Below, piece after piece: positions 1-5,986 of a stretch of 8,622 nucleotides of DNA (position 1 is the first letter of the stretch; the number at the start of each line of letters is the position of its first letter). Both the position numbers and the translations under genes were made by a program. The stretch covers positions 1 through 8,622 of the forward strand of contig DASC01000153.1 of NCBI GenBank assembly GCA_002503595.1, given 5' to 3'. The notes beneath the pieces are model-generated. The model worked only from the letters and a program-made list of their open reading frames with translations. It was not told the DNA's origin and did no database searches. Origin of the DNA: Candidatus Methanogaster sp. UBA203 (GTDB lineage Archaea; Halobacteriota; Methanosarcinia; Methanosarcinales; Methanogasteraceae).

Positions 1-787
1 AGAAACCGAACCGGTCACCGTCCCGAAACTCACTATCACGAGAACGATCGATCCGAATGCGGCAGAGATCGGTCAGACCGTCAAGGTCACGCTCACGATC
101 AAGAATACAGGAAACGGCACTGCCACGGATATTATGCTTGACGAGGGCACGATTGCGAAGACATACAAGGATGGCTGCCCGTCCACAATCGATGATATAG
201 CAGCAGGAGCGACTGAAAGGATCGAGTATGATCTGAAGATCGGGGAGGATGTGCAGTCAGGGACGCGCGAGATGCCCGCGTCCGTATTGAACTACAAGGG
301 CGAGCCAGGCGATTCATATTCGACACAATCCCAGTCCAGCGTCCTTGACATCATATCCAAGACGGTTCTGCTGCCTGAAATGACGATCTCGATCGATCCT
401 CCGATCGACTACGTCGTAACCTGTGGCGATAAGGTCCCGATGGTTGTTACGATCACGAATATCGGGAACGCCACCTCTGAAAAGGTCTACGTCAAAGGCG
501 ATCTGCCTCCTGGTGTGCGATTGAAAGGCGGCGAGTTGGAACCGGTATATGAATCGATCAAGCCAGATAAGAGCGAGGAGTACGAGGTTACACTGGTCGC
601 AAACGAGGAAGGTAAGCATGTGGTTGAGATGAAAGTGATGTGGGCAGATGAGGAGGCAACCGCCGTTTTCGAGTTCCTGGCAGAGAAGTCAGGTTTGGAA
701 AAATATTATATATATATTATTGTGGCAATTCCGATACTTTTAATACTGTTATGGATCATAAAACGACGCAGAGAATATTCTTATTAA
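1..787 (+). CDS. Surface protein with Ig-like (CARDB/NEW3/DUF11-type) domains and C-terminal membrane anchor, 5' partial
   Basis: The reading frame is open from base 2, well upstream of the first ATG (134), so the gene begins outside the window; about 261 codons are visible. Two similar beta-rich segments can be seen, each starting with a 'P.LTI/MTISIDP' strand and containing 'VTLTIKNTGNGTATDI' or 'MVVTITNIGNATSEKV'. This is the typical pattern of extracellular CARDB, NEW3 or DUF11 beta-sandwich repeats. NGT and NAT sequons could be N-glycosylated. A hydrophobic helix (about 701-762) is followed by the basic tail KRRREYSY, so the protein should be anchored by one C-terminal segment with its bulk outside the cell. 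The stop lies 15 nt before the tubulin/FtsZ-like gene, so the two are probably co-transcribed. The exact domain family and the N-terminal part (signal peptide, further repeats) cannot be determined here. It could be an S-layer-associated or adhesin-like protein. Confidence 0.85.
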   Translation, partial: ETEPVTVPKLTITRTIDPNAAEIGQTVKVTLTIKNTGNGTATDIMLDEGTIAKTYKDGCPSTIDDIAAGATERIEYDLKIGEDVQSGTREMPASVLNYKGEPGDSYSTQSQSSVLDIISKTVLLPEMTISIDPPIDYVVTCGDKVPMVVTITNIGNATSEKVYVKGDLPPGVRLKGGELEPVYESIKPDKSEEYEVTLVANEEGKHVVEMKVMWADEEATAVFEFLAEKSGLEKYYIYIIVAIPILLILLWIIKRRREYSY

Positions 788-794
788 AAGAGAT

Positions 795-800
795 AGGTGA
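795..800 (+). promoter_or_regulatory. Ribosome binding site deciding the tubulin/FtsZ-like start
   Basis: AGGTGA followed by CC and ATG 803 matches the archaeal 16S anti-Shine-Dalgarno complement (AGGAGGTGATC) in an extended register. This favours ATG 803 over the in-frame GTG at 797, which would lie inside the site. Confidence 0.6.
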
Positions 801-802
801 CC

Positions 803-1903
803 ATGCTTAACATACTCGTTCTTGGACTGGGGCAATGCGGAAATCGGATACTTGATGCGATGAATCGTGAGGCGTTTGGACGCGGTGGCGCATTTGCGAA
901 ATACTATACACGCCAGAAGTTTCCGGCATCGGTCAAGACGATTGCGATCAACACAGCGATCAACGACCTGAAAGGACTTGTGGATACGCGTGCGAAGGAC
1001 CGGCTGCATGTCCCGCATCTGCACGGCGTCGGCGCGAATCGAAGCATCGGGAAACGGGTGTTTGGGGAGAATAAGGAGATAATCATGAGTGAGATCGATA
1101 AAAGAGGGACATTCGATCTCATATTCATCATAACGTCTGCCGCAGGCGGGAGCGGCTCATCATTTGCACCCCTCCTCGTACGCGAACTGAAAGAGACCTA
1201 CACCAACGCCCCGATAATCTGCATTACAGTACTTCCATTCAGGGAAGAAGGATCTATCTTCCTGCAGAACGCTGCTTTCTGCCTGAAGGACCTCATAGAT
1301 GAGAAACCTGCAGGCGTGCTGCTCGTGGATAACCAATACCTGAAGAAGTACGCAGGCGATATCAAATCCGCTTATGACAAGATCAACACCACGACCGCGC
1401 GGCGGTTGCTCTTCCTTATAGAGGCGCTCAACAGCGAGATGCTGATGGTCACCGACCTTGGCGATCTCAAGACCGTGATGAACGGTGGAATCGGCATCGG
1501 AACCATGGGATTTTACGAGGCGTCCAAGGATAGTACAATCAAATCCGCGATTCTCGGAAGTTTCAAGCCGAGCGGACTTCTATTCCCGACAAACGTCTAC
1601 AAGGAAGGTGCGCGTGCGATGCTGATCATCAAAGGCGACAAGAAATATCTTGATCTTGATCTGATCACCAAGACCATAGAAGAACTATCCAATGAGGTTG
1701 GGCAGGTCTTCAAAGGGGTTCTCGTCCAGAGAGGTAAACCAAGAGTTTTATCGTTATTTACGCTAAACTCAGTCCCGGAACTTGAAAAATTGTATGCCAT
1801 TGCGGCAGAGGCAATTCGATCAGAGAGGGAGAGGCAGGACAAGTCAAAAAGCCAACTCGACAGTGCGTTTTCTCATATCGAAGATCTTGAGCCGATATAC
1901 TAA
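803..1903 (+). CDS. Non-canonical tubulin/FtsZ-superfamily GTPase
   Basis: A 366-residue protein with the tubulin/FtsZ GTPase layout. Loop T1 is GLGQCGNRI (8-16), closer to the tubulin 'GQCGNQI' than to the FtsZ 'GVGGAGNN'. A T2/T3 region includes AINTAIND (48-55) and HGVGANRSIGK (74-84). The T4 signature is AAGGSGSSFAP (113-123) in place of GGGTGSG. T5 is LPFREEG (144-150), with DNQYL (176-180) near T6. The T7 region TDLGDLKTVM (217-226) keeps two aspartates (218, 221) aligned with the FtsZ catalytic D..D pair, while the preceding FtsZ asparagine position is Val. It therefore probably still hydrolyses GTP on polymerising. It lacks a long disordered FtsZ tail and ends SHIEDLEPIY. A GTG at 797 gives two more residues. 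ATG 803 is preferred because AGGTGA (795-800) is placed as its ribosome site and because the protein then starts MLNILVLG. It is neither typical FtsZ nor clearly CetZ. A role in membrane or surface remodelling is inferred from its neighbours. Confidence 0.9.
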   Translation: MLNILVLGLGQCGNRILDAMNREAFGRGGAFAKYYTRQKFPASVKTIAINTAINDLKGLVDTRAKDRLHVPHLHGVGANRSIGKRVFGENKEIIMSEIDKRGTFDLIFIITSAAGGSGSSFAPLLVRELKETYTNAPIICITVLPFREEGSIFLQNAAFCLKDLIDEKPAGVLLVDNQYLKKYAGDIKSAYDKINTTTARRLLFLIEALNSEMLMVTDLGDLKTVMNGGIGIGTMGFYEASKDSTIKSAILGSFKPSGLLFPTNVYKEGARAMLIIKGDKKYLDLDLITKTIEELSNEVGQVFKGVLVQRGKPRVLSLFTLNSVPELEKLYAIAAEAIRSERERQDKSKSQLDSAFSHIEDLEPIY

Positions 1904-1909
1904 AGATAC

Positions 1910-2185
1910 ATGATCATAAGACAGTACGAGGATAGGCCCTCCACAGAATCGGTCACCTATACTCTTTCGAAGATGGGATTTAAGGTCTTCCGTATCGAAG
2001 ACGGGCATGATCTGTACTACAGTAACGATGCACGCATGTACACCGAAAATGATATTAGGGTTCACGCCAAAAAGAAATTCTTTGATAAGATGGTGATCGA
2101 ACTGAACAATGAGATGAGACTTATTTTTGTGCATGGCGATGAGACCGAGGCAAAGGCGTTTCTGGACAATCTGGCAAGGACATAG
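1910..2185 (+). CDS. Small 91-residue protein of the tubulin/FtsZ-like operon, unrecognised
   Basis: I do not recognise this family. The 91 residues look like a compact alpha/beta fold, with no signal peptide, membrane segment or Cys/His cluster. It has a short N-terminal strand (MIIRQYED), a helix (SVTYTLSKMGFKVFRIED), an acidic/tyrosine stretch (DLYYSND), a basic patch HAKKKFF and two late strands (KMVIELN, MRLIFVHG) before a C-terminal helix. ATG 1910 lies 6 nt after the GTPase stop and its own stop lies 6 nt before the winged-helix gene, so it is an operon member, probably translated by coupling, since no strong ribosome site is visible. Size, cytosolic character and position suggest an accessory or regulatory partner of the GTPase, but this is context-based inference. 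Confidence 0.8.
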   Translation: MIIRQYEDRPSTESVTYTLSKMGFKVFRIEDGHDLYYSNDARMYTENDIRVHAKKKFFDKMVIELNNEMRLIFVHGDETEAKAFLDNLART

Positions 2186-2191
2186 TGCACC

Positions 2192-2716
2192 ATGACGACA
2201 CAGATGGGGAAACGGACAAAACTCGTAAACGACCCTTCCGATCTGGTACCATTGCTGCGGACATTCGGCTCAAGCGTACACAAAAGCGTCTTTGATGAGT
2301 TATCTGAGGGATGGATGACCGAGCAGGAACTTTCAGAGCGCATCGGCACAGACGTCAAGACGAGTCTCGTGATCCTGCGGAAGAGCGGTCTGATCGAGAG
2401 TCAGTGGAGGATGCCAGAACCCGGGAAAACCCCTGACAAGGAATATACGGTATCGTATTCGAAGTTACATGCAAATTTCCAGTGTTCGATCAAGGATATG
2501 AGCGACTTGATCATGATCACATTCAAGAGCGATGGAGAGCTTGCCGATATGATCGAGTCGATCGAAGAGGAGGTTTCCAAGGGCAACCGCTCGATGGCAG
2601 GGCTGTCCAGAGTCTTTGACCTGAGTTCGACGTTCATAAGAGGCATTGCAAGACGGTCGGACAAGCTGGTAGTCAAAGGGCAGCGTCTCGAACTGGTGAA
2701 GACTGGAGATCGATAA
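2192..2716 (+). CDS. ArsR-like winged-helix DNA-binding protein
   Basis: A 174-residue protein. Residues about 17-70 form a winged helix: HKSVFDELSEGWMTEQEL, then SERIGTDVKTSLVILRKSGL as the turn and recognition helix, followed by a wing (IESQWRMPEPGKTPDKEYTVSY) of the kind seen in archaeal ArsR-like regulators. No metal-binding ELCVC-type motif is present, so metal sensing is not supported. The C-terminal part (about 133-170, MAGLSRVFDLSSTFIRGIAR then DKLVVKGQRLELV) could itself form a second small helix-turn-helix with a beta hairpin. It starts 6 nt after the 91-residue gene and is the last gene of the operon. An autoregulatory role for the tubulin/FtsZ-like operon is plausible but unproven. 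Confidence 0.8.
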   Translation: MTTQMGKRTKLVNDPSDLVPLLRTFGSSVHKSVFDELSEGWMTEQELSERIGTDVKTSLVILRKSGLIESQWRMPEPGKTPDKEYTVSYSKLHANFQCSIKDMSDLIMITFKSDGELADMIESIEEEVSKGNRSMAGLSRVFDLSSTFIRGIARRSDKLVVKGQRLELVKTGDR

Positions 2717-2728
2717 CTGAGGTATCGA

Positions 2729-2751
2729 AACGTTGTGTACGTTCACTTTTT
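2729..2751 (+). terminator. Hairpin plus T-run ending the tubulin/FtsZ-like operon
   Basis: Arms AACGT (2729-2733) and ACGTT (2739-2743) surround a 5-nt loop and are followed by CAC and five T (2747-2751). This begins 12 nt after the winged-helix stop. The stem is short; in archaea the T-run alone may suffice. Confidence 0.5.
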
Positions 2752-2860
2752 ACAGTAACTGATGGTATGACCGATCGTATCCGGACGGGGACTGAATTGT
2801 TGAGGTTCAAGTTATGCCATCAACTATGGATTAGGATAGTGTCAGATATATTCGATAGCG

Positions 2861-2880
2861 CAAAAAAGAAACAAAAAGGG
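2861..2880 (-). terminator. Oligo-T terminator of the minus-strand operon
   Basis: Read on the minus strand just past the substrate-binding protein stop, the sequence is T5 (2877-2873), GTTTC, then T6 (2867-2862). Two closely spaced T-runs after a gene end are the usual archaeal termination signal. It sits in the 166-nt convergent gap, where I see no gene. Confidence 0.65.
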
Positions 2881-2882
2881 GA

Positions 2883-3878
2883 TTACTCCCCTGTCACCGC
2901 ATCGTAGAACCTTGTATCAAAGAGATCCTCCTCGGTAAGCATTGTGTCGATATTTCCGAGATAGTAGTGAACCTTTGCAAATTCAAGGGTGCTGTTGATC
3001 TCGAGGTGCGGATCGCTGATCCATTCACCGTCCCACGTTTCGAAGGAATGCTTGACCTCGTCGAGACCATATCCAGTCTTTCTTGCGAATATCTCGGCGG
3101 ATTCGTTCCGGTTCTCTTTGAGATACTCGGTCGCTCTGATATGCGTCCTGATGATCTGCTTGACCATATCAGGGTGTTCCCGGATCAGTTCACCGCTTAC
3201 GAGCAGGCAGCAGCACCCATGATCCGGCCACATCTCGCCTGAACTGATAACGCTTCTGCCGTTACCCTCAAGTTCGATGATCGCTGGATAAGGATGCGGC
3301 AGAAAGATGCCATCCACTGCCCCTGCTGTGATCGCAGTCATCGCGTCACCCGGTCCCATCTCCTTGATCACAACATCACCGGTGCTGACGTTGTTATCCA
3401 TCAGGAATTTCCTGAACACAGTGTCCTGAATCGAGCCTGGTGGGAACGTTGCGATCGTAAGCCCGCGAAGGTCGGATGGCGAGGTGTAGTTGATCCCTGG
3501 CCTGAGCACGAGATCGGACCCCTGGGTCTGCACAGCAGCAACGATCTTCGCATCGAGCCCTTGCGCGATCGCGGTGATCGGCGGCGCAGCGCCAACGTAC
3601 GCAATATCGAGGTGACCGCCCATCATGGCATTCATCTCTGGCGGACCTGATGGGAACTCGCTGTCAGAAACTTTTGTGATCCCGAACTCCGCGAGATCCT
3701 CTTTCCACCATCCCTTCTCCATCGCAATCATCTCTGCGATCTGATGGGTGCTTGGCTGGTATCCGATACGGAGATGCGTCATCGTTGCTTCTTCTACTCC
3801 GTCTTCTTCCGGACTTTCGACACATCCGGAAAACGCTGCAAGCAGCAGTACCGTCAGTATTACGATAGTTTTCTTCAT
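2883..3878 (-). CDS. ABC transporter substrate-binding lipoprotein, NitT/TauT (SsuA/NMT1-like) family
   Basis: A 331-residue protein of normal length for the family. It has a lipoprotein signal (MKKTIVILTVLLLAAFSGC, lipid-attached Cys19) and an acidic linker. The periplasmic-binding type 2 fold then starts at RIGYQPSTHQIAEMIAMEKG (37-56), followed by GGHLDIAYVGAAPPITAIAQ (87-106) and TAITAGAVDGIFLPHPYPAI (181-200), all typical of nitrate/sulfonate/taurine/thiamine-precursor binding proteins. It should sit on the outer face of the membrane and hand substrate to a permease, but none is encoded in this window. The ligand cannot be assigned. AGGAGG (3885-3890) sits 6 nt from the ATG, a strong site. 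The gene lies 31 nt after the 77-residue gene on the same strand and is the last of its cluster, ending in a T-rich terminator. Confidence 0.9.
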   Translation of the reverse strand: MKKTIVILTVLLLAAFSGCVESPEEDGVEEATMTHLRIGYQPSTHQIAEMIAMEKGWWKEDLAEFGITKVSDSEFPSGPPEMNAMMGGHLDIAYVGAAPPITAIAQGLDAKIVAAVQTQGSDLVLRPGINYTSPSDLRGLTIATFPPGSIQDTVFRKFLMDNNVSTGDVVIKEMGPGDAMTAITAGAVDGIFLPHPYPAIIELEGNGRSVISSGEMWPDHGCCCLLVSGELIREHPDMVKQIIRTHIRATEYLKENRNESAEIFARKTGYGLDEVKHSFETWDGEWISDPHLEINSTLEFAKVHYYLGNIDTMLTEEDLFDTRFYDAVTGE

Positions 3879-3884
3879 CTGTAG

Positions 3885-3890
3885 CCTCCT
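3885..3890 (-). promoter_or_regulatory. Strong Shine-Dalgarno AGGAGG of the substrate-binding protein
   Basis: Minus-strand AGGAGG followed by CTACAG and ATG (3878). It is the strongest ribosome site in the window, implying higher translation of this gene than of its operon partners. Confidence 0.8.
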
Positions 3891-3909
3891 GTTTTAGTTA
3901 TTATCGCTA

Positions 3910-4143
3910 TCATGCCCTGGCTATAGAGAGCGGCACATCGATTCCAAGTTCGAGGAATTTATCAAACAATCTGCTATGCACACTATAACCTTCATTGCGA
4001 TCTTTTAAACCCTCTATACGGACCCTCACGTTCAGATCTTCACCTTCATAGGGTCCAAAGTATTCTATACCTTTTATTCGTTCTTCTCCAAATTCCTTTG
4101 CTACTTCACTTCTGATCAATTCTACAATCTCTTCTTTTTCCAT
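3910..4143 (-). CDS. Small 77-residue protein, unrecognised (weak resemblance to a degenerate nucleotidyltransferase core)
   Basis: I do not recognise the family. The protein is an N-terminal charged helix (EKEEIVELIRSEVAKEFG), a strand, then YFGPYEGEDLNVRVRIEG (28-45), and a C-terminal helix ending in IDVPLSIARA. The middle loosely resembles the MNT pattern FGS...G...SDIDLLV, but the GS and D-x-D catalytic residues are missing (GP, DLN), so any relation would be to an inactive form. It lies 14 nt downstream of the lipoprotein gene and 31 nt upstream of the substrate-binding protein gene on the same strand, so it is probably co-transcribed. No Shine-Dalgarno sequence is visible, and it is more AT-rich by eye than its neighbours. 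It is predicted to be soluble. Coding status rests on the full-length open frame, protein-like sequence and tight packing. Confidence 0.65.
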   Translation of the reverse strand: MEKEEIVELIRSEVAKEFGEERIKGIEYFGPYEGEDLNVRVRIEGLKDRNEGYSVHSRLFDKFLELGIDVPLSIARA

Positions 4144-4157
4144 TTTAAACCATGTTC

Positions 4158-4754
4158 TCAGTATCCGGTCATCGCAGCCAGTTTCATACTTGCCAGTCTG
4201 TCGTCAGTCCCGGGCTCAACGATGACGACTATGTCACCATTCGACCAGACATAACTGTATCTAATACCGCCGTCTCCCTGTGGTTTCCTCCGAACCTCGG
4301 TCGCCTCGTGCTCGTTGAACGTCACCTTCCCGAATCGAGAGACCGTCTGTGACGGGGGTTTCTCGAACTCTGGCTTGTTCTTGTAGTTCTCGACAGCATT
4401 TGCGGCATTCATCGAATCGGTGCACTCGATGATGGTTACAAAGACCGTATACGCTCCACCTTCAAAGTCGTATACCCCCTGAACTGCCTTTATCTCTCCG
4501 GCGCTTAAGTTTCCGGCGATCGTTGACAGTGCTTCCTCAGTTATATTCATCGACCCGGGTGTGTTTTCATCGATAATTGCTATCAGTTCGAACGTCCCCG
4601 GGAGATTCTCAGTGGGAATCGCATCTGCGATGCTCTGCGGCGTTGCTGGCGTCTGGGTCGGTGTTGGTGTCGGTATCTCTGGCTCTTCTGGCACGATGCA
4701 CGCACACACGGCAACTGCCAGAAGGATTATCATTATTATCTTGATTGCTTTCAT
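4158..4754 (-). CDS. Archaeal lipoprotein of unknown function
   Basis: A 198-residue protein. It has a basic, hydrophobic N-terminus (MKAIKIIMIILLAVAVCAC) with a lipobox-like V-C-A-C, and the lipidated residue is probably Cys19. A Thr/Pro linker (about 28-39, alternating TP) follows, typical of archaeal surface lipoproteins tethered at the membrane. The outer domain (about 50-198) is beta-rich (GTFELIAIIDEN, GAYTVFVTIIECTD, IRYSYVWSNGDIVVIVEPG), with a helix that includes AANAVENYKNKPEF. I cannot name a family. Its ATG overlaps the TGA of the COG1395 regulator in ATGA (4751-4754), and it also has its own site AAGGAGAT (about 4761-4768), so it is translationally coupled to the regulator. A role as the regulator's target or as an external sensor is possible but not shown by the sequence. 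Confidence 0.85.
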   Translation of the reverse strand: MKAIKIIMIILLAVAVCACIVPEEPEIPTPTPTQTPATPQSIADAIPTENLPGTFELIAIIDENTPGSMNITEEALSTIAGNLSAGEIKAVQGVYDFEGGAYTVFVTIIECTDSMNAANAVENYKNKPEFEKPPSQTVSRFGKVTFNEHEATEVRRKPQGDGGIRYSYVWSNGDIVVIVEPGTDDRLASMKLAAMTGY

Positions 4755-5719
4755 GTTGTATCTCCTTTGTCGATATTCCTCTCCTGAATGAGTCGCATGA
4801 CATCATCAAGGTCATCGATTCTTCTGAATTCGCTCTCTTCGATCAGTACAGTTCCATCGATTTGCGTATGTCTGCACTCTCCTTTCACAATGTACACAGA
4901 TTTAGTTCCTGCAACGGATGAGATACTGCTCATCAAGCGGGCGTTTCTTACCATCGTCCGGTTGTACGTGCTGAACCCGGTCAGCATTGTAGTATCTCCG
5001 CTATCGTTGGATATGGCGCTGAACGGTGCCTGTTTCGCAGGAAATACGAAAAATCCAAGCGGTGTGAGCAGCAACGAAACTTCATTCTGTTCAGGCTGTT
5101 CTGACGGTTCCGGCGTATGATCCTGTTTGGTTAGGTCCCTTTCTGTCGAGAGTATCTTGATCGGGCAGACCAGTTCGGCATCGAGGATCTCTTCGAGACG
5201 GAGTACTACATCGATCGATGCATCCATCCCTCCGCCCTCATACTTGCTGACCGTTCTCCGCGATATCCCAAGTTCGGATGCGAGTTCCCCAAGCGAGATA
5301 TTTCTCGCGGTGCGGATGCTCTTTAAGCGTTCGCTATCGATATTGATGTAGAGTCCGCCCGGTGCGGCATGAACCAGCGGGGGCACGCCCTCTATAAAGC
5401 AATCGTAGAGCGTGCCAGGATTGATCGAGGGGATGCCGTATCTGAAATATGTCACACCATCCGCAAGCGTCTGATCGCGCGACTTGCTCCCTATGACAAG
5501 CGGGCTCCCCTCCAGAAAACCGGAGAGGTGCCGCATCTCCCGCGCAGTCTCGGCACTCAATCCATCGATGTTCGAGAGTACGCGGAGTAACAGCAGGATG
5601 TTGCAGCGCCGCGCAGCCAGATCGAAACTTCGAGGTCGGATATTGCACCGATCCGAGAGCGTAAACCCGGCTTTGCTCAGGATCTCGATAACCTGGAGTG
5701 TTAGCGCCTCCTTGTTCAT
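4751..5719 (-). CDS. COG1395-type archaeal HTH transcriptional regulator
   Basis: A 322-residue protein matching the archaeal COG1395 family ('putative HTH-type transcriptional regulatory protein') over its whole length. The N-terminal domain (about 1-125) contains RPRSFDLAARR, KSRDQTLADGVTYFRYGIPS and PPLVHAAPGGLYINID. A Cro/C1-type helix-turn-helix (about 131-185, LKSIRTARNISLGELASELG then ISRRTVSKYEGG) follows. The C-terminal domain (about 215-312) contains TPLGFFVFPAKQAPFSA and ends IDDLDDVMRLIQERN. The family is widespread in Archaea; its targets are poorly known. The start at 5719 has no Shine-Dalgarno sequence, but a TATA box centred about 29 nt upstream implies a leaderless mRNA. It heads the minus-strand cluster and overlaps the lipoprotein gene by 4 nt. 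The acidic/Gln linker at about 196-213 is the only low-complexity part. Confidence 0.9.
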   Translation of the reverse strand: MNKEALTLQVIEILSKAGFTLSDRCNIRPRSFDLAARRCNILLLLRVLSNIDGLSAETAREMRHLSGFLEGSPLVIGSKSRDQTLADGVTYFRYGIPSINPGTLYDCFIEGVPPLVHAAPGGLYINIDSERLKSIRTARNISLGELASELGISRRTVSKYEGGGMDASIDVVLRLEEILDAELVCPIKILSTERDLTKQDHTPEPSEQPEQNEVSLLLTPLGFFVFPAKQAPFSAISNDSGDTTMLTGFSTYNRTMVRNARLMSSISSVAGTKSVYIVKGECRHTQIDGTVLIEESEFRRIDDLDDVMRLIQERNIDKGDTT

Positions 5720-5743
5720 CAGAGTTTGGTATGCTGCAACATG

Positions 5744-5753
5744 CCTATAAAGG
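5744..5753 (-). promoter_or_regulatory. TATA promoter of the COG1395 regulator operon (leaderless)
   Basis: Minus-strand CCTTTATAGG, preceded by an A/C-rich BRE-like stretch (CACCAAA), is centred about 29 nt before ATG 5719. The expected transcription start then falls at or next to the ATG, consistent with the missing Shine-Dalgarno sequence. Confidence 0.6.
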
Positions 5754-5986
5754 TTTGGTGTGTGACGGATTTGGGCGTATTATTCGACCGTTGAGTATCA
5801 TACACAGCGGTACAGGGTTTGTATATAGCTATAGCGCTACATCACCCACGCCGCAGCCACCAGCAGCGCACCAAGCCGTGCAATCTCATTCGTAGCCCTG
5901 ATCGCAATCCTATGTTCATTCGTGCAATACTCGACCGGCTCAATGCACCAAAAACTATAACTGGTTTCATCAACGATTATACGATT
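5754..5986. other. Divergent intergenic region with short repeats, no clear gene
   Basis: About 230 nt separate the regulator promoter from the antitoxin-like gene. It holds the perfect palindrome TATAGCTATA (5824-5833), two copies of TCATTCGT (5886-5893, 5916-5923) and two of CGTGCAAT (5877-5884, 5921-5928), which could be operator half-sites. The minus strand is open for 50 codons (5840-5989, TAG at 5837-5839) with protein-like content such as RATNEIARLGALLVAAA, but it has no usable start codon. It may be a gene remnant or chance. Confidence 0.4.
5951..5960 (+). promoter_or_regulatory. TATA promoter of the antitoxin-like gene, with tandem operator-like octamer
   Basis: AAAACTATAA is centred about 29 nt before ATG 5987, so transcription should start at the ATG (leaderless); no Shine-Dalgarno sequence is present. 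A tandem octamer ACGATTAT-ACGATTAT (5973-5988) covers the predicted start site and is well placed for autorepression by a ribbon-helix-helix protein. Confidence 0.55.

Noticed and set aside
698..722. AT-rich tract as an internal promoter for the tubulin/FtsZ-like gene
   Set aside because: It encodes the Tyr/Ile-rich start of the membrane segment and lies too far (about 80 nt or more) upstream for the next start; the genes are only 15 nt apart.
797..802. GTG start for the tubulin/FtsZ-like GTPase
   Set aside because: It lies within the likely ribosome site AGGTGA; ATG 803 gives the expected N-terminus. A start here is possible but less likely.
4645..4678. Low-complexity repeat as a tandem-repeat locus
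   Set aside because: It is the Thr/Pro linker of the lipoprotein, a normal feature of such proteins.
5819..5986. Upstream in-frame extension of the antitoxin-like gene (ATG 5819 or 5912)
   Set aside because: The extra residues look non-protein-like, and the TATA box plus the tandem octamer fit ATG 5987.
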